From CAVSLM01 sp963728895 (GTDB lineage: Bacteria > Pseudomonadota > Gammaproteobacteria > JBBQDK01), in assembly GCA_963728895.1 (NCBI GenBank), contig CAVSLM010000014.1, positions 1-64,000 on the forward strand: a DNA stretch of 64,000 nt. Direction: 5' to 3'. Shown piece by piece: positions 19,749-28,382 of the stretch; within the stretch, counting starts at the first letter, position 1; each line of letters begins with the position of its first letter. Made by a program: the position numbers and the translations under genes. Below the pieces are notes generated by a model. That model made no database searches, was not told the origin of the DNA, and worked only from the letters and a program-made list of their open reading frames with translations.

Positions 19749-20510
19749 TCAAGACGCGTTTCTTCTTCCTATGTATCCAAATATGCCAAGTGCAGTACCG
19801 AAGAGAAATGCAGCCGGTGGGATAGGAACAGCTTGCACGGATTCAAACGCAACGACGGTGTATTCTTGGTCCTGGATCGCAGCCGTCCCTCCACTCAAAG
19901 CATGAGCTTTGCCGAGAGAGAAGGCTGAAACACCATCTGTCAACGGCGTCGTTAGAATCGTATCTGCATCGTGAAGCGAGAAACAACAAAGGTCACCCAA
20001 CGAGATGGAACTGCCGATGCCCGCCAGTAAGCGGTTTATCGAGGTTAGCAGCGCGGGGCTGTCCTCGTCAGGTTCGGCGATTAAAACGACATCTCCGGTC
20101 CCGGAAAGAAACGACTGTATTGCAGAGATTTCCCATGCCGAGTATGGGCTGGACTGCTGATAACCTACGTCCAGTACAAGCAAATCGGTACCGCTGAGAA
20201 ATCCGGAAGTGAGTTCGATGGAGGTTGTGGTCGTGGTGACGCCGCCCAAGCCGGCGTAATAATCGCGCAACCCACTGGCGTCGTCGAAGCCACCGAAGCC
20301 ACTTGTTGTTTGATCCGAGATCAAGATCCTTGACCCGCCATCCAACATATTGGATGCGAGTATACCTTTGTCTGAATTCAGGGGCGAACCATTGAACATG
20401 TCCGTATCGCCGAAAACGTAGAGCTTCGCAGCTGAAGCATTGGCGCAATAAAGCGTGGCAGCCAAAGCTACAGCAGACGTTGTTTTCAACAGATCCACAA
20501 CCGGCTTCAT
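19749..20510 (-). CDS. Exported protein with exosortase-type (VPxxP/PEP-CTERM-like) sorting signal
   Basis: This is a 253-residue protein with an N-terminal signal peptide (LLKTTSAVALAATLYCANASA) and a C-terminal tripartite anchor: VPIPPAAFLFG, a hydrophobic helix TALGIFGYI and the basic tail GRRNAS. That is the variant PEP-CTERM signal recognised by exosortases in gamma- and betaproteobacteria. The body is Ser/Thr/Gly-rich with a Rossmann-like beginning (AKLYVFGDTDMF, FLSGTDLLVLDVGY, FLSGTGDVVLIAEPDEDSP). A strong ribosome binding site (GAGGAGGGTACT) precedes the ATG. It is probably displayed on the surface or released with exopolysaccharide. The exosortase gene itself is not in this window. 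Base composition is lower in GC than in its neighbours, which hints at different ancestry. Confidence 0.85.
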   Translation of the reverse strand: MKPVVDLLKTTSAVALAATLYCANASAAKLYVFGDTDMFNGSPLNSDKGILASNMLDGGSRILISDQTTSGFGGFDDASGLRDYYAGLGGVTTTTTSIELTSGFLSGTDLLVLDVGYQQSSPYSAWEISAIQSFLSGTGDVVLIAEPDEDSPALLTSINRLLAGIGSSISLGDLCCFSLHDADTILTTPLTDGVSAFSLGKAHALSGGTAAIQDQEYTVVAFESVQAVPIPPAAFLFGTALGIFGYIGRRNAS

Positions 20511-20801
20511 AGTACCCTCCTCGGCAACGTGCCAACGCAGACGGGCTAAGCAAGAACCATGCGAGCAACAGGAATCCCTTTATGCAAGTTGCTTGCGGCG
20601 TTTAGCCGTCACCTGCTCCGACGCATGTAACAAATTACCGACACCATGCTGCGCCGATTACCTGTCTTGTCAAGATTGCACCACTACACTAGCAGGGATG
20701 CGCTAACTACCACCAGTGTGTTGACTGCTGCCATTAGATGGTCCGCTCGCGGTCGGAACCCGTCATCGCCGATTCGGAGGCCGAACCGAATCGATGGGGT
20801 C

Positions 20802-21770
20802 AGTGCGGCTCGGCAATGCCGCGTACTTTAGTGGGTGTGAATCCCACCCGGGTAGTCGCTAGCCACGAGCCCGGTATCGAGCCTTGCCGTGCGCCTGGTA
20901 ACAGGGGTGCGGATGCGTAGGCACGAAAGCGGGCGAGGTGTAAGGGTAACGGGTGATGCCGACCTTGAAGGTATTGAGCCCCGAAAATCGTGTGGGAGAG
21001 TGCCGAGGGCCTTGACCCTCCCGCAGGCAACAACTGTTAGCGCGCCAGGGCGAGCGCTGGCGGTACTCCCCGGGGTCCGAGGCCACGTCGAGCCTGACAT
21101 TGCGAGTATGCGGTAACCGAGGAGATCCGTGCATCGGTCCGCGGGAGGCGGGCACCCGTGAACAAGCGTAGCAGCGAGAACGCGGGCGGAGGTGTGCGGA
21201 AGTCGGAGCCATCCATATTAGCGCTGAAGCCTGGTAATGCGGGTGGAGCGAAGGGGTGGCGGCTTGAGAGAACGCGCGAGGGAGACACGGCCCTACGCTG
21301 AGAGGACTCTGACCGTGACAACAGCACTCGAGCGTTTCACACAGAAGGCGCGTGAAGAGCCGGGTACGCGGTTCAATGCCCTGATGGGGAAGGTGTTCGA
21401 TCCGCAGGGGCTGCGCGAGAGCTGCGAGCGTCAGGACGGAAGCAAGGCGCCGGGGGTTGATGGGGTAAGGAAGGAGGATTATGCGCAGGGGCTGGAGGCG
21501 CGGCTAGAGGAGCTTTCGGCACGGATACGCCGAATGGGGTACCGGCCCAAGCCGGTGCGGCGGACCTTCATCCCGAAAGGGGACGGGCGTCATCGCCCGC
21601 TGGGGGTTCCGAGCTTCGAGGACCGGTTGGTCCAAGATCGGCTCAGCCGCATCCTGCAGGCCATCTGGGAACCGGAGTTTCGCGATTGCTCGTATGGCTT
21701 TCGCCCCGGGCGCAGTGCGCACGATGCGCTGCGACGGGTGGCGGAGGTCATCACCAACGGGGGCGCGCAG
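20802..21770 (+). mobile_element. Truncated group II intron (5' ribozyme region plus partial RT)
   Basis: The element opens with GTGCG, the canonical 5' end. It continues through about 500 bases of the domain I-IV type sequence typical of bacterial group II introns: GTGGGTGTGAATCCCAC, GTCGCTAGCCACGAGCCCGG, CTGGTAACAGG and GCGTAGGCACGAAAGC, with no credible ORF. The intron-encoded reverse transcriptase then begins at 21315. All similarity stops near 21770. Domains V and VI, the YADD half of the RT, the maturase and the 3' splice site are lost, so it can neither splice nor move. The downstream 21771-22138 segment is unrelated. Confidence 0.85.
21315..21770 (+). pseudogene. Group II intron reverse transcriptase, 3'-truncated
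   Basis: Starting at a GTG (21315) behind GAGAGGACTC, the frame encodes the first 150 residues of a group II intron RT/maturase. Visible are GSKAPGVDGVRKEDY (RT0/RT1), YRPKPVRRTFIPKGDGRHRP with LGVPSFEDRLVQ (RT1-RT2) and FRDCSYGFRPGRSAHDALRR (RT2a/RT3 start). The sequence breaks after VAEVITNGGAQ. The open frame runs on to 22028 with unrelated residues. The catalytic YADD motif, thumb, maturase X domain and any endonuclease domain are absent, so it is inactive. Confidence 0.85.
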
Positions 21771-22138
21771 TGTCTACCCGGCGGTGAGGCCCTGGCTTAC
21801 TCTCCGACTCGATCGATCGGCACCTTGGATACTGGTGCAGACTGTTGGAGGTTGGCGCGCGGGCGCCAATCCGCTTGGCGCAGATCAGAAAGCGCAGGTT
21901 TCGGCTTCTCGGCACGCCAGAACAACAGGCGAAGCGTATGCAGGCCAAGAACCCGATCGCGTCTGCCCGCTTCGATTCCTGCAGGCAATCCGCAGCTGCG
22001 GTCTTGGCGACGGGGCGGCGATTGGTGATGTCCTGAAGGCTAATGGCAATTGCGGCTCGAGCATACCGGAGCTGCGTCTACTGTTACCGAGGGTCTCGCA
22101 ATAGCCGCGGTGGTATGGCCGCAATCGCGCCGCCGGGG
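21771..22138. other. Unassigned sequence after the intron truncation
   Basis: This stretch lies between the group II intron break and the first copy of the duplicated repeat block. Open frames cross it on both strands, but none resembles a known protein. It contains a CTCGATCGATCGG motif near 21808, reminiscent of the dispersed repeat family elsewhere in the window. Probably a junction zone of rearranged DNA. Confidence 0.4.
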
Positions 22139-22313
22139 GCAGAGATCGATGGGTCGGACTCGATCGATCATAAAGCCGGGGTCAAAGACCCGGGTCAGAC
22201 CTTGAGTTGTGGCGGGATATGAGAGTAGCTGGCTGCACGGCCAGCCCGCGGCGTCGTGAACCGGAAGTTAGAGAGCGAACGGTGCACAGGACAAGGTCTG
22301 ACCCCGAACCGTG
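22139..22313. repeat. Duplicated non-coding block, copy A
   Basis: A 175-base block beginning GCAGAGATCGATGGGTCGGA and ending GACCCCGAACCGTG recurs, with about one difference in ten, at 23782-23955. It contains the GGTC.GACTCGATCGAT core of the dispersed repeat family, a GGGTCAGACCTTGAGTTGTG segment and AGGACAAG.TCTGACCCC. The two copies flank a CAP lipoprotein gene and a HAF-repeat fragment. Confidence 0.82.
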
Positions 22314-22427
22314 CGAACCGCAAGCGTGGTGCATAGAACAGGATCTGACACGATGCGCATGATCTCATGCGCACAGAACAAGATCTGACCCCTGACGTGC
22401 ATGACCCCTGACGTGCATCGTACTTAG

Positions 22428-22720
22428 CGTGCCGCGAAGTAGCGGTCAGAGCCGTAGCTCTGGAGCAGTCGGACTCGCCGACTACGGTACCGCCGTACGC
22501 TGAGACGCCATAGCAATAGCCATAGCCGCCGCCGGTACCAGTGGCCAGATTGCCCAGCCCCACGATGCCACCGCCGGCCGTCGACCGGAATGCCTCCAGC
22601 CATTGTCGCGGGAAGAGTTGCCGACCGCAGTACTGCCATCGGCCGATACTGCACAGCCGTCGTCCCGGTACCTGCCCCCGTATGGCTCCTCGAGAGCGGT
22701 CTGCTCGGTGTGCGCGGATT
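22428..22720 (-). pseudogene. HAF-repeat protein fragment
   Basis: On the minus strand two frames together spell a piece of a HAF-repeat extracellular protein: RYRDDGCAVSADGSTAVGNS, then, after a shift near 22590, GGGIVGLGNLATGTGGGYGY followed by GVSAYGGTVVGESDC. The VSADGSTVVG-type repeats and the GLGNL motif between them are diagnostic; such proteins are usually secreted and often PEP-CTERM sorted. Neither a start nor a sorting signal remains. It is a decayed internal fragment inside the region bounded by the duplicated block. Confidence 0.6.
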
Positions 22721-22842
22721 TGGTTGCAAGACGTGTGAGCTGCAAAGGCGCGGTACGGGTGTGTGAGAATTCAACGCTTTTGCGTGCAACCGGCCGAGGG
22801 AAGCGCTGGATTGACCTCGAACGTACGCGAACCAGGTTCGCA

Positions 22843-23520
22843 TCACATCCGGGGTCTTGCAAATACCTGGGTCCAGTAAATCGGGTAATCGGATCCGTTC
22901 ACGACGTAGCTGGCGGCCCCGAACTCCGTATACGAGCTCCGCATGATATTCGCGCAATGACCGGCGCTGCTCAGCCAGGACGACATCACTGCATCGATCG
23001 ACGGCTGTCCGGCGGCGATGTTCTCGCCGACGGTGGACCAGTCGTAGCCCGCGTTTCTCACACGGTCTCCCGGAGAGAGGCCGTCGGATCCGGTATGGCT
23101 GAAGAAGTTGTGATCGCCCATGTCGCGGCTGTGAGCAAGCGCAACGTCTCCCAATGTGCAATGCCAGCTCAGGGGCGTGGTGGCCGGGTAGCTCACAGTG
23201 CCGCAAGTGCGCGCCTGGAATCTGGCTTCGTTGACGCGGGTGAGCATGTCCTTGTCACTGTCGGACATGCACTGGTCCACGACCGTCTGTGGCGTGCTGC
23301 CCAGGTTTTGGGAAGCCGTGTTCCCCGGCTGCGGGGCCGGTGCAACTGGCGCGAGCGCTTGCGACGGGTCCGGCGTCTGCGTCTGACCGCCGCCGACCGT
23401 GTTCGGGTCGGTGACCGCTGAGGCGTCGGAAATGGACGAACCCCCGTTGCAGGCGGCGAGCAGAAAAGCCAGCAGCCAGGGAGCGACTGATAAACGTGCG
23501 CGTGCTGACGCATTCCGCAT
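22843..23520 (-). CDS. CAP (SCP/PR-1-like) domain lipoprotein
   Basis: This is a 225-residue lipoprotein: lipobox LLAFLLAAC near residue 24, a Ser/Pro/Gln-rich linker to about residue 95, then a bacterial CAP domain. The signature residues are VNEARFQARTCG, HSRDMGDHNFFSHTGSDG, a GENIAAGQ turn and SSAGHCANIMRSSYTEFG, with two conserved His positions and the terminal YWTQVFARP strand. Bacterial CAP proteins are extracellular or envelope proteins thought to bind lipids or act as hydrolases; the activity of this one is unknown. The ATG at 23520 is preferred; a GTG at 23532 is also in frame. It lies inside the segment flanked by the two copies of the 175-base repeat, as if that segment moved as a unit. 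Confidence 0.88.
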   Translation of the reverse strand: MRNASARARLSVAPWLLAFLLAACNGGSSISDASAVTDPNTVGGGQTQTPDPSQALAPVAPAPQPGNTASQNLGSTPQTVVDQCMSDSDKDMLTRVNEARFQARTCGTVSYPATTPLSWHCTLGDVALAHSRDMGDHNFFSHTGSDGLSPGDRVRNAGYDWSTVGENIAAGQPSIDAVMSSWLSSAGHCANIMRSSYTEFGAASYVVNGSDYPIYWTQVFARPRM

Positions 23521-23680
23521 GAGGTGACCCACACATAAAGGAAGCTAACTCCGACGGCCAAGCCGGCGGCGTTCGATACGGCTGCAGGCAGTACAGCACG
23601 TACGGGGGTACTGCTGCGTGATCGGTTTCAAATCCGGGGCAATTGCCGGAGCTCGCCCAGCCGGAGTGGAGGGACTTTTG

Positions 23681-23758
23681 GGGACAGTTTACTGATTGCG
23701 TTTTAGCTACAACTTCCTGATTGAAAGGGTCGGGATTGAACAATTAGTAAACTGTCCC
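23681..23758. repeat. REPIN-like inverted pair
   Basis: GGGACAGTTTACT and its exact complement AGTAAACTGTCCC (13 bp each) flank a 52-base spacer. A related GGGACAGGCAACTTATGGGACAG motif follows on the opposite strand (23754-23775). Paired, inverted short palindromes of this type are mobilised by RAYT (REP-associated tyrosine) transposases; none is encoded here. Confidence 0.72.
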
Positions 23759-23781
23759 ATAAGTTGCCTGTCCCTGAAGTT

Positions 23782-23955
23782 GCAGAGATCGATGGGTCGG
23801 ACTCGATCGATCGTAGAGCCGGGGTCAAAGACTCGGGTCAGACCTTGAGTTGTGCGCGATCTGAGAGTAGCTCGCCGCACGGCCAGCCCGCGGCATCGTG
23901 AACCGGGAGTTAGAGAGCGGACGGTGCACAGGACAAGATCTGACCCCGAACCGTG
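23782..23955. repeat. Duplicated non-coding block, copy B
   Basis: Second copy of the 22139-22313 block, in the same orientation, about 1.5 kb downstream. Its 3' end merges into the 13-base tandem repeat at 23941. Confidence 0.82.
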
Positions 23956-24017
23956 ACCCCGAACCGTGACCCCGAACCGTGACCCCGAACCTGACCCCGA
24001 ACCGTGACCCCGAACCG
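23941..24017. repeat. 13-bp tandem repeat, six units
   Basis: Six head-to-tail copies of TGACCCCGAACCG (the fourth lacks its last base) extend the end of repeat block B. Block A has only one such unit, so the array expanded after the duplication. It is a good candidate for length variation between strains. Confidence 0.88.
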
Positions 24018-24156
24018 CAAGTGCAGTGCACAGAACAAGATCTGACCCCATGTACGCTTGACCCCATGTTACGCGCTGACCCCTGCCGCGCTGACCTGAA
24101 CCCCGCGGTTCTCGGCACGCCAGGACGACAGGCTGGTCGCATGCTGATAGATCGGG

Positions 24157-25190
24157 CTACGATCTGTCCGCCTCGGCAGTTCCATCGCCCGCCCCGTACG
24201 CCCGTATGTTGCTGGTGGGGCAGCGCTGGTCTGGGACATGCACCCAAACTGGGTGCTCGAAGGCGTCGACGAAGTCGCCGCCTTGGGCGAGGAGACCTGG
24301 AAGGTCACCCAAAGCTTCCGGAGCGACTCCGTGACCGGTGGAGATGACCATCTGCGCGTCGAGACCATCACATGCCTCCGCGACCATCGGGAAGGTTCTG
24401 GCGACGCGGTTATGCAGCGTGCCGAACGACGCGTAAATCAGCCGGCGGCCGTCGAGCCGTTCCCAGGGGAACGGGACCGGGGGATAGCCTGTCGGGAGCC
24501 GGAGTGGTCCGACGAAACGAACCTGGTTCGGCAACTCCGGTCGGGGGAACTCGAACGCCTCCGGCTGCTGGCTGATCTGCAGCCGGCTCGACCACGCGTC
24601 CGCGATCCGCCCGGGTAGGGGCAGGCCGAGTTGGCGTCGCCGCTGCTGGATCCGGATGAGGATCGGGGCATACAACCGGTTCTGCCCATGCGATCCGGTT
24701 GCGGAGCCGCGCCCACCCGACGTCGCGCGCTCGCAAGTGGGTGAGAAACGGTGGGACGGCCGGGATCAGGGTTCAACATCGGCGCGTTGCATACGGTCGC
24801 AGACGGCAGGCCGAGCTGGTCCGCCACCGTGCCGCCGGGGAAAGAAGCCTGATCTACATGCAGAGCCGTGATCCCGGCATTACGAGCGGAGGCTGGCCCA
24901 ACTTCCAAGATGGCTTCGGCTGCGCGGGCAGCCATCGCGAACGTGTGCTTGAGCGCCGCCCGACCTTCCAGGGTGCCGAGCCGCTGCAACCCGGCTCTGT
25001 ACTCGTCCGGCGGGAAAAGGGAACCGCCCAACGGCACGACCTCGAACCGCTCCGCTGCCACCGTCCCGGGCGTGTCGCCCAACAGGAAGAAGGTGACGCG
25101 ATGCCCACGGCGACGGATCGCATCGGCGAGCGCCAGCATCGGGTTCAAGTGCCCCGACGCATTCGGGCAAATGACGCCTAGGTGCCCCAC
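24157..25190 (-). pseudogene. MGT/UGT-type glycosyltransferase (GT1), frameshifted and 3'-damaged
   Basis: From a GTG at 25190 the minus strand encodes a UDP-sugar glycosyltransferase N-terminal domain of the macrolide/zeaxanthin glucosyltransferase type: LGVICPNASGHLNPMLALAD, PGTVAAERFEVVPLGG, FPGGTVADQLGLPSATVCNA. The frame breaks near 24765 (the next frame reads RARDVGWARLRNRIAWAE) and again near 24680, where it resumes as NQVRFVGPLRLPTGYPPVPF followed by LDGRRLIYASFGTLHNRVAR. After GDLPGLLAQGGDFVDAFEHP the expected donor-site motif (APQ....THAG) is missing, and the frame stops at 24157. The UDP-binding half is therefore lost. Such enzymes glycosylate carotenoids, sterols or macrolides; no partner biosynthetic gene is nearby. 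Confidence 0.78.
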
Positions 25191-25354
25191 AAACGTGCTC
25201 CGTACCGGCAGCTCGACTTCCGCCGCCTAAGGAGGAGTTGGTCCGCGAACGCGAGGGGCGCCGGCGCCAACAACCGGTTCGCATTGTCGATTGGCGCGCC
25301 GCTGGATGACGACTCGCTCGCAAGCATCCATCACGAACGAAATGTACGTCCTCC

Positions 25355-25792
25355 TCATTTTACGTAGATCGTGATTTTCCTCGAATAGACGGGTGGGTTG
25401 TGCGGCACGTGATGGCAATCGCCCATCAGTAGCTGCAGGGTATGCTTGCCCGGGGGAAGCTCGATGGTCGTCTCGGTCTCCCCCGCACCGAAGTGGAGGT
25501 GATTGCGATCCGAAGGGATCTCCTCGTCCATGGGCGGCAGATCGGTATCGATCAGCAAGTGATGATGCCCGGTGCCGGGGAAGCAGATGCCCTTCGGCGC
25601 AACGCCCATATTGCGCAGGCCGAACCAGACCCTGAACGGTCTGTTGGCCGGCAATGTCTCACCGTCATTGGGCCAGCCGATGTACACGTAAGCGTTCTTC
25701 GGCGCCGGCGTCCTGTCTGCGACGGCATAGCCCGAGAACAGCACCACTGCCAATGCCAGGCAGGTGGTCATGGTTACAGTCATGCGCTTCAT
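25355..25792 (-). CDS. DUF4399 exported protein, copy 1
   Basis: This is a 145-residue secreted protein: signal peptide MKRMTVTMTTCLALAVVLFS to about residue 25, then a single DUF4399 domain. The family's His-rich core is clear: GICFPGTGHHHLLIDTDLPP, RNHLHFGAGETETTIELPPG and LQLLMGDCHHVPHNPPVYSR. The many His residues in GHHHLL, HLHFG and CHHVPH suggest metal binding, which would suit a periplasmic metal or redox role, but no activity is known to me. A good ribosome binding site (GAGGGGC) precedes the ATG. The gene at 26002-26436 is a tandem paralogue about 60% identical. Confidence 0.85.
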   Translation of the reverse strand: MKRMTVTMTTCLALAVVLFSGYAVADRTPAPKNAYVYIGWPNDGETLPANRPFRVWFGLRNMGVAPKGICFPGTGHHHLLIDTDLPPMDEEIPSDRNHLHFGAGETETTIELPPGKHTLQLLMGDCHHVPHNPPVYSRKITIYVK

Positions 25793-26001
25793 GTCGTAGC
25801 CCCTCCGTCGTTAGTCGTTCCCTGGCAATTTCCAGCTCGTCTTGCGAACGCCCGTCCAATCAGCCTGCGCGCGGTGAGGGAATGAAAGCTGTGAGGGAGT
25901 CCAGATCGCTCGAGGAGCATATTGGCCACGATCTCGCGCAAAGGACCTGGAAATACGGCCCGGTCTCCGGCCGTCGCAGTAGTGAGGTGATAACCCGGAC
26001 G

Positions 26002-26436
26002 CTAGTAAGGCGGCACGGTGATCGTGATCTTCTTCGAATACAGCGGGGGATCGTGCGGCACATGGTGGCAGTCGCCGAGCAGCAGTTGCAGTGTATGTTT
26101 GCCTGGCGGCAGGTCTTCGATGCGCGCCTCGGTTTCGCCGCTGCCGAAGTGCAGATGCTGTCGATCCGACGGGATCTCCTCATCGAACGGGGGCAGGTCG
26201 GTGTCGATCAACAGATGATGGTGACCGGTGTTCGGCACACAAGCGCCCTTGGGCGCCACGCCGGCGTTGCGCAGGCCCATCCGTACCCATAACTTGCCGC
26301 CATAAATAACCGCCCCGTCCGGTGGCCAGATAATGTAGACCTTGGCATCCTTGGGCGCTGGGGTCCGCTGTGCAGCGACCACCGTAGCACCCGATACCGT
26401 CAGCAGAACGACGCTCATGATGATCTTTGCCAGCAT
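26002..26436 (-). CDS. DUF4399 exported protein, copy 2
   Basis: This is a 144-residue secreted paralogue of the gene at 25355-25792, with signal peptide MLAKIIMSVVLLTVSGATVVAA. The same core appears (GTACVPNTGHHHLLID-type segment, LHFGSGETEARIEDLPPGKH, LQLLLGDCHHVPHDPPLYSK). GAGGAGGGCGAGAA lies just before the ATG. The two copies are separated by 209 bases with no clear terminator, so they probably form one transcription unit, with this copy first. Confidence 0.85.
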   Translation of the reverse strand: MLAKIIMSVVLLTVSGATVVAAQRTPAPKDAKVYIIWPPDGAVIYGGKLWVRMGLRNAGVAPKGACVPNTGHHHLLIDTDLPPFDEEIPSDRQHLHFGSGETEARIEDLPPGKHTLQLLLGDCHHVPHDPPLYSKKITITVPPY

Positions 26437-26839
26437 TTCTCGCCCTCCTCGAGGTCCGGGCGGTCACCCGCAAAACTGTCCCCGCCGATTCAGAGGCTCG
26501 CGGGACGGTTATTTGACAAAGACTGCCCATGTTGCTGCTGTGCTGCACCTTTTGTTGCATGCGACGTTCTGGCGCCCCAATAGACGACTGCACCGCCGCA
26601 TCCCCATTCTTAGCATATGTCTCACTTCGCTTAAATCAAGAAACCACATGAAACCGGGAACCGTACGAGCTGCACCCGGTCGGTGCGGGTTTGCGCGCCA
26701 AACGGTGGAGCGGGCCGGATCAACTCGCTATCCTTATATCCGTCAAAGGTTGGGGAAACGCGAGGCCGAGTGGCACCTGTTGGGTACGCACGATCGAACC
26801 AGACCAATCCTGAAGAAGCGCCGCCACGGGATAACGACC
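26437..26839. other. Intergenic region upstream of the FGE-type gene
   Basis: This 403-base stretch lies between the divergent DUF4399 and FGE-sulfatase genes. Although an open frame runs through it into the downstream gene, its composition and lack of motifs argue against coding. It should carry the promoters of both units. Confidence 0.45.
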
Positions 26840-28087
26840 ATGATGATAGGGACATGGCCCTCGGTGCCCTCGGTGTGGATCTTGGCCCTGGCGCTGGGTC
26901 CTTTCGCCACGGGTCCGGCGGTGGCAGGTGTGCTACCCAGGAGCGGCGAGGCCCAATACGAGCTTGAGTTCTGGGACTCTATCAAGAACAGCACGCATGC
27001 GGGGGACTACGAGGCCTATCTCGAGGTCTACCCCAACGGGCGCTTCGCGCCGCTTGCCAGGGTTCGGGCGGCGCGATACGCGAAGTCCCGTGCCGCACCC
27101 GCCATTGCGCCGGCGCTGCCCATCGAAGCGATGGACAGTCGATATGTCGCCATCGGCAAGGCCGATGTGCGCGCAGGGCCGTCGTTGAGCAGCAAGCGGA
27201 TCGGTGAGCTGAACCGCGGCGAACGTGTACACGTCACCGGCCGTACCCAGGACAAGATCTGGTTCCGCGTCGAGCTCGCCGCCGGTACCACGGGTTTTGT
27301 TTACGGAGAGCTGCTCCACGAATCGGTTGCCACTGCGCCCGCCCAGCCACCGACTGTCGTGCGCCGGAGCGGCGCCATCCAAGACTGCGACGTCTGCCCC
27401 GAAATGGTCGTGTTGCAACCGGGTCAGTTCATCATGGGCGATGACCACGGTGATCGCAGTGAACGGCCCGCGCACCGGGTAACCATCCGGAAGCCGTTCG
27501 CCATCGGCAAGTACGAAGTTACCCTGGCGCAATGGAACGCGTGTGCCCGGGCGAAGGCCTGCAAAGCGCTTACGGATATGAACGGCCAGTCGGAAAAATC
27601 GCCCGCCAGGAATCTCAGTTGGAGCGACGCTCAGGACTACGTGCGCTGGCTGTCGAAAGTGACGGGACAACACTACCGCCTGCCGACCGAAGCCGAATGG
27701 GAGTACGCGGCCCGCGCCGGGACCCACTCGCGCTTTTGGTGGGGCGAAGCCATGGAACCCGGCAAGGCCAACTGCAAGGGTTGCGGCGGCGCCTGGAACA
27801 AGGATGCGCCGGCCGACGTCGATGCCTTCCCGGCCAATCCCTTTGGCATCTACGGCATGAATGGCGGCGTATGGGAATGGGTTGAAGACTGCTGGCATAA
27901 GTCCTATGCCGGAGCACCACCGACCGATGGCTCCGCATGGACCAGTCCCAACTGTCGCGAGAATGTGATCCGCGGCGGTTCGTGGCGTAACGACAGCTCC
28001 TATGCGCATTCGTCGAGCCGCTTCACCTATGATACGACCGTGCGCTTCATCGCCAACGGCACTCGCGTGGCGAAGACGCTGCCGTAG
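26840..28087 (+). CDS. SH3b and formylglycine-generating-enzyme (SUMF1) domain protein
   Basis: This is a 415-residue exported protein, with a signal peptide over about residues 8-33 (WILALALGPFATGPAVAG). A segment YELEFWDSIKNSTHAGDYEA with the YLEVYPNGRF motif follows, of the kind that links caspase-like or TPR regions to effector domains in bacteria. Then come an SH3b domain (KADVRAGPSLSSKRIGELNR to GFVYGELLHES) and an FGE-sulfatase/SUMF1 domain (VLQPGQFIMGDDHGDRSERP, YRLPTEAEWEYAARAG, NPFGIYGMNGGVWEWVEDCW, VIRGGSWRND). The domain is structurally complete, but most such proteins are not true formylglycine enzymes; many bind or cross-link surface glycans. The start is the first of two ATGs at 26840. 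It is probably periplasmic or envelope-bound. Confidence 0.88.
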   Translation: MMIGTWPSVPSVWILALALGPFATGPAVAGVLPRSGEAQYELEFWDSIKNSTHAGDYEAYLEVYPNGRFAPLARVRAARYAKSRAAPAIAPALPIEAMDSRYVAIGKADVRAGPSLSSKRIGELNRGERVHVTGRTQDKIWFRVELAAGTTGFVYGELLHESVATAPAQPPTVVRRSGAIQDCDVCPEMVVLQPGQFIMGDDHGDRSERPAHRVTIRKPFAIGKYEVTLAQWNACARAKACKALTDMNGQSEKSPARNLSWSDAQDYVRWLSKVTGQHYRLPTEAEWEYAARAGTHSRFWWGEAMEPGKANCKGCGGAWNKDAPADVDAFPANPFGIYGMNGGVWEWVEDCWHKSYAGAPPTDGSAWTSPNCRENVIRGGSWRNDSSYAHSSSRFTYDTTVRFIANGTRVAKTLP

Positions 28088-28382
28088 TGATTGTACGCGC
28101 AGGGCATGATTCGGCTGTCGCCAGCCAATGCGGGCTCCGTACGCAGCAATCCGACCCGTGCAGACTCCTGCCCAACCCCGGACGCGAGGTTGACGGCTTG
28201 ATTTTCCAGTCTCCAACGTTGTTGACCGGGACGAGTTCGGCTGCTTCTTCGGCTGAAAGGGGCGAGCCCGATCCGCCGGTCAAAGGATCGGTTACCCGCG
28301 ACGCTTGGTTGGCACCCATGAACGCCCGATTTGCCGCACCCCCAGTTGGTGCATGTGGGGTGCCACTGGTGCCTTGCGCCTG

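Noticed and set aside
23941..24017. CRISPR array
   Set aside because: The units are contiguous 13-mers with no spacers, and no cas genes are nearby.
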